Shown piece after piece: positions 58,936-64,000 of a stretch of DNA of 64,000 bases (positions are counted from its first letter, which is position 1; each line of letters opens with the position of its first letter). The DNA is taken from contig JBEKRV010000022.1 of the NCBI GenBank assembly GCA_049517675.1, positions 20,040-84,039 on the forward strand, given 5' to 3'. The notes beneath the pieces are model-generated. The model was not told where the DNA came from and did not search any database. It saw only the letters and a list, made by a program, of their open reading frames with translations. This stretch comes from Bog-756 sp049517675 (GTDB taxonomy: Bacteria > Actinomycetota > Acidimicrobiia > Acidimicrobiales > RAAP-2). The position numbers and the translations under genes are program-made.

Positions 58936-60485
58936 CGTGCAGCCTCCGTGTTCAGCCCGAGGCCGCTCGCCACACCCATCGACTTGGCCTCGGTGGCGGT
59001 GCGACTACGGCCGAGCAGGATCACGAACGGGCGGGTGAAGAAGTAGGTGACGGCGACGTCCAGCACCGTGGACAGGCCGAGGAACAGGGCGAACCCCTGC
59101 ACGGGCCCGATCGAGAACTTGTAGAGGATGAGCGCGCCGAGGAACGACACGAGGTCGGCGGCCAGCACCGTGCGGAAGGCGCTCTTGAAGCCCCGGTCGA
59201 CGCTGGTCCGTACGGTCCGGCCGGACCGGGCCTCGTCCTTCAGCCGTTCGAAGTAGATGATGTAGGAGTCCACGGTGATACCGATGGACACGATGATGCC
59301 GATCACGCCGGCCAGGTCGATGGTGGTGTTGAGGGACTGCCCCATGAAGGCGATGATCGACCACAGCAGGGCGCCGGTCAGGGCGAGGCCGGAGACGATG
59401 ACCAGGCCGAGCACGCGGTAGTAGAAGATCGTGTAGATCATGACCAGGGCGAGACCGATCAGGCCGGAGATGAGTCCCGCCTGGAGCGACGACTTGCCGA
59501 GGGACGGGGAGACCGTCTGGACCGTCTGCTGGTCGAGCTTGACGGGCAGGGCGCCGTAGTTGAGCTCGGTGGCGAGCGCCTTGGCCTGGTCCTCGGTGAA
59601 GCTGCCGGAGATCTCCACGGACCCGTCGAAGGAGCTGAACGCCGTCTGGGTCGGCTGGGTGATGGGGGCCGAGATGACCTGACCGTCGAGGTCGATCCCG
59701 ATGATGGCGTGGAACTGCTTCTGGGCCAGGGCGTCCCACTGGGCCGAGCCGGCACCGGTCAACGTGAGGTCGACCGCCCACTGGCCACTCTGGAGCTGGG
59801 CGCTGGCCGACTTGATCTGGGCGCCGGTCAGCCCCGCCGGTCCGAGCACGTAGCGGCCGGTCCCCTGTCCGGGGAGCCCGGGCAGCAGGACGGTGTCGTT
59901 CTTGCCGTCGTCGTACGGCGAGGTCGACTTGTACGTCGTGAACTGCGTGTCCTCCTTGATGGAGCCGAGGTTGCTGGTGTAGCCGTCGGTCGCGTTGGAG
60001 TTGGGGGTGACGGCCAGGTTGGCCTCGGTCAACGCCGTCGACGGGTTGCACGTCGGCAACGGTCCCGAAGTGGGCTGTTCGCCCTTGGACACCGCGAACG
60101 CCGGGGCGTAGCAGAGTGCGGGCCGGAAGAAGAGCTGGGCGGTCTTGCCCAGCTCGTTGAGGATCTGCTGGGTGTTCTTCTGACCGGGGATGGACGCGCC
60201 GATCAGTGCACACGACTGCGACGGGTTGGGGCACTTGGACGTGCCCTGGCTCGAGACGGTGGCGCCGCTCGATCCGGAGCCCACCCGATCGTTCAGGATG
60301 GTGATGATGGTGTCGAGCTCCGCGGACGTGACCGGCGTGTGGGTCTCGTAGACGACGGACAGTCCGCCGGCCAGGTCGAGGCCGAGCTTGGGCGACCATC
60401 CGGCCGACAGTGTGGCGGTGAGCGCGATGACGCCCACGGCGACGACCGCCAGCAGGCTGATCCACAGGGAGCGCTTGTCCTTCAT
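58932..60485 (-). CDS. secD: Protein translocase subunit SecD
   Basis: Works with SecF and YajC in proton-driven late export; 517 residues, six membrane segments. LGLDLAGGLSVVYETHTPV near residue 33 (D1 motif), the large periplasmic P1 region with AITQ-type pairs and four Cys, then DLAGVIGIIVSIGITVDSYI near 390 and RTVLAADLVSFLGALILYKF near 440. P1 contains Ser/Asn-rich insertions (SKCPNPSQSCALIG). 5 bases after yajC. Confidence 0.96.
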   Translation of the reverse strand: MKDKRSLWISLLAVVAVGVIALTATLSAGWSPKLGLDLAGGLSVVYETHTPVTSAELDTIITILNDRVGSGSSGATVSSQGTSKCPNPSQSCALIGASIPGQKNTQQILNELGKTAQLFFRPALCYAPAFAVSKGEQPTSGPLPTCNPSTALTEANLAVTPNSNATDGYTSNLGSIKEDTQFTTYKSTSPYDDGKNDTVLLPGLPGQGTGRYVLGPAGLTGAQIKSASAQLQSGQWAVDLTLTGAGSAQWDALAQKQFHAIIGIDLDGQVISAPITQPTQTAFSSFDGSVEISGSFTEDQAKALATELNYGALPVKLDQQTVQTVSPSLGKSSLQAGLISGLIGLALVMIYTIFYYRVLGLVIVSGLALTGALLWSIIAFMGQSLNTTIDLAGVIGIIVSIGITVDSYIIYFERLKDEARSGRTVRTSVDRGFKSAFRTVLAADLVSFLGALILYKFSIGPVQGFALFLGLSTVLDVAVTYFFTRPFVILLGRSRTATEAKSMGVASGLGLNTEAAR

Positions 60486-60490
60486 GGTGC

Positions 60491-60949
60491 TCAGGCCTTC
60501 GGGGGGCCGGCGCCCCCCGGGTCGTCGGGCCCGTCGGTTTCGCCGCCTCCGGCGGTGGGCTCGTTGGTCGACGTGCCCTCGGCGGCACCCCCGTCGTGAC
60601 CCTCGTCGTCACCCACCAGATCGGGCGGGGTCGGCTCCTCGATCTTCCGGAGGATGTAGGGGCGCAACACCACGAAGGAGGCACCCACGCTGGTCTCGAG
60701 GGTGACCCGGTCGTCGGTGATGTCGATGACGTAGCCGACGATGCCCCCGGCGGTCACCACCTCGTCGCCGACCTCGAAGGAGTTGCCCATCGAGCGCGCC
60801 GCGCGTTGCTTCTTCTGCTGGGGCCGGTAGATCAGGAAGTAGAACGCGGCGAAGAGGAGGATGAGGATGAACAGCACGGGAGAGCCACTCGTCGTCTTTG
60901 TCGACGAGGCGGCCAGGAGGGCGCCGAGTGCCCCGGGGGCGGCCGTCAT
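60491..60949 (-). CDS. yajC: Preprotein translocase subunit YajC
   Basis: 152 residues, one membrane segment (PVLFILILLFAAFYFLIYRP near residue 25), then QQKKQRAARSMGNSFEVGDE and VVTAGGIVGYVIDITDDRV, the YajC domain. Acidic Gly/Pro tail of about 45 residues beyond the family. First gene of yajC-secD-secF; promoter candidate lies about 40 bases upstream of the ATG. Confidence 0.94.
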   Translation of the reverse strand: MTAAPGALGALLAASSTKTTSGSPVLFILILLFAAFYFLIYRPQQKKQRAARSMGNSFEVGDEVVTAGGIVGYVIDITDDRVTLETSVGASFVVLRPYILRKIEEPTPPDLVGDDEGHDGGAAEGTSTNEPTAGGGETDGPDDPGGAGPPKA

Positions 60950-60990
60950 CGGGCGTCGGAGGAGGGACTAGGGGTCGTCACAGCCCTTGG

Positions 60991-60996
60991 ACTGTA
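60991..60996 (-). promoter_or_regulatory. Candidate -10 TACAGT of yajC-secDF (minus)
   Basis: TACAGT on the minus strand in the 89-bp gap between tgt and yajC; the transcript would start near 60984, a leader of about 35 bases. Confidence 0.4.
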
Positions 60997-61038
60997 GCCC
61001 AGGCCAACCCGGGCGACGCGCCGGCTTTCGCCCCGCCG

Positions 61039-62154
61039 TCACCCGCCCCAGATCGCGGCGGTCCGTTCCCGCAGGTCGTCCAGGTTCCCCCCGGCGACGG
61101 CCGCCCGGGCCTCCCCCATCAGCCGCTCCACGTAGGTCAGGTTGTGGATGCTGAGGAGTCGGGCGGCCGTCGGCTCTCCCACGCCCAGCAGGTGGCGCAG
61201 GTAGCCGCGGGACCAGCGGGCACAGGTCGGGCACGGGCACGAGGGATCGACGGGGCCGTCGTCGGCGGCGTGCACGGCGTTGCGGAGGTTCAGGCGGCCC
61301 GTCGACGTCCACATCGACCCGTGGCGGGCCGCCCGGGTGGGAGCCACACAGTCGAACTGGTCCACCCCGAGGGCGATCGACTCGAGCATGCCCACCGGGT
61401 CCCCCACGCCCATCAGGTACCGGGGTCGGTCGGCCGGCAGGTGCGGCACCGTGGCGGCCAGCGCATCGAGCATCTGTCCGCGGGGCTCGCCCACCGACAG
61501 CCCCCCGATCCCGTAGCCATCGAACTCCAGCTCGACCGTGCGCCGGGCGCTCTCGACGCGCAATCCGGGGTCCGTGCCCCCCTGGACGATCCCGAACAGG
61601 GCCTGTCCCTCGGGACGCTCCTCGATGCGGTCGTGATGGGCGCGGGCCCGCGCGGCCCATGCCGCGGTCCGGTCGACGGCCACCCGCAGGACCTCGGGCT
61701 CGGCCGGGAGCGTGGCGCACACGTCGAGGACCATCTGGATGTCGGCCCCGAGGAGGCCCTGCACCTCGACGGCGGATTCGGGGGTCAGTCGGGTGGCGGC
61801 ACCGTCGTAGACGGAGGCGAAGGTGACACCGTCGTCGTCCACCTTCGGTCGCAGCGAGTGGACCTGGAACCCGCCCGAGTCGGTGAGCGTGTGCCCGGAC
61901 CATCCGGTGAACCGGTGCAGGCCGCCGAGCGCGGCGACCACCTCGGCACCCGGTCGCAGCATGAGGTGGTAGGCGTTGGCCAGGACGACCTCGATCCCGA
62001 GGGCGTCGAGGTCGGCACTGTCGAGCGCCTTGACCGCACCCCGTGTGCCGACCGGCATGAACGCCGGGACCCGGTACGACCCCCGAGGGGTCACCACCCG
62101 GCCGGTACGGGCCGACCCGTCGGTGGCGTCCACCTCGACGATCAGCGGGTTCAC
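61039..62154 (-). CDS. tgt: tRNA-guanine transglycosylase
   Basis: Exchanges G34 for preQ1 in GUN tRNAs; 371 residues. FMPVGTRGAVKALDSADLDA near residue 32, LTDSGGFQVHSL near 89 (catalytic Asp; usual VFSL is VHSL), LFGIVQGGTDPGLRVESA near 190, second Asp in GVDQFDCVAPTRAARHG near 270, zinc site CPCPTC near 305 with H in SIHNLTYVERLM near 340. GTG at 62154 overlaps the queA stop (GTGA). With queA it shows that the organism uses queuosine. Confidence 0.95.
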   Translation of the reverse strand: MNPLIVEVDATDGSARTGRVVTPRGSYRVPAFMPVGTRGAVKALDSADLDALGIEVVLANAYHLMLRPGAEVVAALGGLHRFTGWSGHTLTDSGGFQVHSLRPKVDDDGVTFASVYDGAATRLTPESAVEVQGLLGADIQMVLDVCATLPAEPEVLRVAVDRTAAWAARARAHHDRIEERPEGQALFGIVQGGTDPGLRVESARRTVELEFDGYGIGGLSVGEPRGQMLDALAATVPHLPADRPRYLMGVGDPVGMLESIALGVDQFDCVAPTRAARHGSMWTSTGRLNLRNAVHAADDGPVDPSCPCPTCARWSRGYLRHLLGVGEPTAARLLSIHNLTYVERLMGEARAAVAGGNLDDLRERTAAIWGG

Positions 62155-63263
62155 CCGGGGGTCCCGGCCGTCGGCACGTCCCACCGCGGGGAGCCCTTCG
62201 GGCCCGACCGGGCGACCACCATGGCATCGCCGAACGAGAGGAACCGGTAGCCCCCGGCCAGCGCGGCGGCGTAGAGGTCGCGCCACCCCGGTCCACAGAA
62301 GGCCTCGACCAGCAGGAGCAGGCTCGAGCGCGGCAGGTGGAAGTTCGTCACCAGGACGTCGACCACCGAGAACCGGTAGTCGCCGTGGATGTACAGATCG
62401 GTCCGGCCCGCCAGCACACCGGTGGTGGCCGCCGCCTCGAGCGCCCGCACGGTGGTGGTCCCGACGGCGACCACCCGGTCGGCCGCCGCGCACGCCGCCA
62501 CCGTCTCGGCCGGGACCGAGTAGCGCTCCGTGTGGATGACGTGGTCCTCGGCCCGGTCCGCGGTGATCGGCCGGAAGGTGTCCAGTCCGATGGCGAGGTC
62601 GAGTCGGGCCAGTCGGGCACCGGCGTCGCCACATGCGGTGAGCAGGTCCCGGGTGAAGTGCAGGCCGGCGGTGGGCGCTGCGGCCGATCGGTCGACCAGG
62701 TCCGGGTCACGGGCGTAGACGGTCTGGTACCGCTCCGGGTCACCGAGCGACCGGTGGATGTACGGCGGCAGCGGCGCCGACCCGGCCCGGCCCACCACCG
62801 ACGGGTCGAGGAGGCGGACCCGGCGGGTACCCGCGCCGTCGAGGTCGGCGTCGACCGGAGCCCCCACCTCGACGACCGGACCTCCGACCGTTCGGTCCCC
62901 GTTCCGTCCTCCCGCCGGCTCGAACAGCGCCGTCCCGGCAGGGAGCCGCCGCCCCGGTCGCACCAGGGCCCCCCATTCGGTCACGCCGTCGGCGTCGGCC
63001 TGCCCGAGCGGCTCGACCAGCAGGACCTCGGCGCGACCGCCGGTCGCCTTCACCAGGGACAGCCGGGCGGTCAGCACCCGGGTGTCGTTGACCACCACCA
63101 CGTCGCCCGGACGGAGCAGGCCCGGCAGGTCGGCCACCGTAGCGTGCCGAAGGGACGGAGCCGCCCCCAGCCCCGGACCCACCAGCAGGCGGGCGTCGCT
63201 GCGCGGCTCGACCGGCTCCTGGGCGATCGCCGACTCCGGCAGTCCGTAGTCGTAGGCGTCCAT
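62151..63263 (-). CDS. queA: S-adenosylmethionine:tRNA ribosyltransferase-isomerase
   Basis: Builds epoxyqueuosine on tRNA from SAM; 370 residues from the ATG at 63263. MDAYDYGLPESAIAQEPVEP, PGDVVVVNDTRVLTARL near residue 52, GSAPLPPYIHRSLGDPERYQ near 160, PTAGLHFTRDLLTACGDAG near 193, LVTNFHLPRSSLLLLVEAF near 298 and FLSFGDAMVV near 345 are all family marks. A GTG at 63326 would add 21 residues without homology. Coupled to tgt; 134 bases behind ruvB. Confidence 0.94.
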   Translation of the reverse strand: MDAYDYGLPESAIAQEPVEPRSDARLLVGPGLGAAPSLRHATVADLPGLLRPGDVVVVNDTRVLTARLSLVKATGGRAEVLLVEPLGQADADGVTEWGALVRPGRRLPAGTALFEPAGGRNGDRTVGGPVVEVGAPVDADLDGAGTRRVRLLDPSVVGRAGSAPLPPYIHRSLGDPERYQTVYARDPDLVDRSAAAPTAGLHFTRDLLTACGDAGARLARLDLAIGLDTFRPITADRAEDHVIHTERYSVPAETVAACAAADRVVAVGTTTVRALEAAATTGVLAGRTDLYIHGDYRFSVVDVLVTNFHLPRSSLLLLVEAFCGPGWRDLYAAALAGGYRFLSFGDAMVVARSGPKGSPRWDVPTAGTPG

Positions 63264-63397
63264 CGGCGTCCGTCCGGCGGGTCCCACCGGCGCGGCCTGC
63301 ACCTGGTGATCGGAGGGGGCGGACACGCCACCATGGTGCCAGACGTCCGACCGGACGCCGGCCGGGGCAGCGGCGACGCTTGGCCGCCCGGCACCGC

Positions 63398-64000
63398 TCA
63401 GAGGAGGGTGGCGTCCACCGGCGCGAGGCCCAGGTGGGCCCAGGCACGCGGTCCGGCCAGGCGGCCCCGCGTGGTGCGTTGGATGAGCCCCTGCTGGAGG
63501 AGGTAGGGCTCGTACGCGTCCTCGATGGTGTCGGGCTCCTCGCCGATGCACTGGGCCAGGGTGGTCAGCCCCACCGGACGTCCCGAGAACCGGCGGCACA
63601 GCACGTCGAGGATGGCCCGGTCGACCTTGTCGAGGCCCAGTTCGTCGACGCCGAAGACGTCGAGGCCGGCGACCGCGGCGACCGCGGTGATGGTCCCGTC
63701 GGCCCGGACCTCGACGAAGTCCCGGACCCGCCGGAGCAGTCGGTTGGCGATGCGGGGCGTGCCACGCGACCGCTCGGCGATCCGTCGCGCCCCGCCGGTC
63801 TCGATGGGCACGCCGAGGATCCCGGCCGAACGCAGCACGATGGCCTCGAGCTCGTCGGGGTCGTAGAGGTCCAGTCGGCCCACGAAGCCGAACCGGTCGC
63901 GGAGCGGCCCGGCGACCAGACCGGTGCGGGTGGTGGCACCGACCAGGGTGAACCGGGGAAGGTCCAGCCGGATGCTGCGCGCCGTCGGGCCCTTGCCGAT
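63398..64000 (-). CDS. ruvB: Holliday junction DNA helicase RuvB (5' part outside window)
   Basis: Motor of branch migration. The C-terminal 200 residues are present; the frame runs off the window end, so Walker A is not seen. Seen: IGKGPTARSIRLDLPRFTLV, sensor 1 GATTRTGLVAGPLRDRFGF, then RRIAERSRGTPRIANRLLRR (sensor 2 Arg), and the winged-helix end GRPVGLTTLAQCIGEEPDTI with EPYLLQQGLIQRTTRGR. Upstream of queA-tgt on the same strand, a common bacterial order. Confidence 0.96.
   Translation of the reverse strand: MGKGPTARSIRLDLPRFTLVGATTRTGLVAGPLRDRFGFVGRLDLYDPDELEAIVLRSAGILGVPIETGGARRIAERSRGTPRIANRLLRRVRDFVEVRADGTITAVAAVAGLDVFGVDELGLDKVDRAILDVLCRRFSGRPVGLTTLAQCIGEEPDTIEDAYEPYLLQQGLIQRTTRGRLAGPRAWAHLGLAPVDATLL

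Noticed and set aside
55299..59046. Very long plus-strand open frames opposite rel and secF
   Set aside because: Shadow frames of rel and secF; no start signals, no motifs, overlap complete.
1..64000. Search for tRNA, rRNA, insertion sequences, prophage or attachment sites
   Set aside because: No cloverleaf-like segment, transposase, integrase or flanking inverted repeats were recognised; gaps are short and mostly explained by promoters, hairpins or repeats.

Overview
The window is 64 kb of very GC-rich, gene-dense DNA from an actinobacterium, most likely of the class Acidimicrobiia. This is an inference. It rests on the base composition, an F420-type flavin-less oxidoreductase family, a wax-ester/DGAT acyltransferase, the actinobacterial order DUF948 / DUF6167-like / alaS / ruvX / mltG / aroE, and a secreted protease carrying 42-residue YWLVASDGG-type repeats that I know mainly from Acidimicrobiia. 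No rRNA, tRNA, CRISPR array, prophage or insertion sequence was seen. The first gene (acyl-CoA synthetase) and the last (ruvB) run off the window ends.

Left part (1-25 kb) is a lipid / terpenoid-type catabolic region. It holds three acyl-CoA synthetases, a zinc alcohol dehydrogenase, two SDR dehydrogenases, a cytochrome P450 fused translationally to its ferredoxin, a thiolase, a pair of acyl-CoA dehydrogenases that look like a heteromeric FadE pair, a thiolase-like protein with an OB-type tail, a WS/DGAT acyltransferase and an F420-dependent oxidoreductase. A perfect KstR-type box lies upstream of the acyl-CoA dehydrogenases, which supports sterol- or fatty-acid-type control. Scattered housekeeping enzymes follow (DsbA-like, Mug-type glycosylase, FAH hydrolase, ArfB-like release factor, nitrilase, two alpha/beta hydrolases, SurE, aldose epimerase).

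Middle part (31-41 kb) is envelope and phosphate related: a secreted Ig-like protein, a dolichol-phosphate-mannose-type glycosyltransferase with two internal deletions, an AI-2E-type permease, a YbhN-type flippase-like protein whose tail overlaps the polyphosphate kinase gene, two SEDS proteins and a BFN/DUF151 protein.

Right part (41-64 kb) is a long minus-strand core run: ruvB-queA-tgt, yajC-secD-secF, rel-hisS-aspS-rarA, an S53 protease, then DUF948-DUF6167-alaS-ruvX-mltG-aroE-rodA. Many neighbours overlap by ATGA or GTGA.

Structure beyond the genes: (1) a recurrent promoter form, TANNNT placed 5-10 bases before the start codon, which predicts leaderless mRNAs at about a dozen genes; (2) short tandem repeats of 9-19 bp units in gaps beside genes, two of them seeded by the last codons and stop of the gene before; (3) a perfect 11-bp dyad over the -35 region of rel; (4) two strong hairpins between convergent genes; (5) an ACG codon with an ideal Shine-Dalgarno at the expected start of the acyltransferase.
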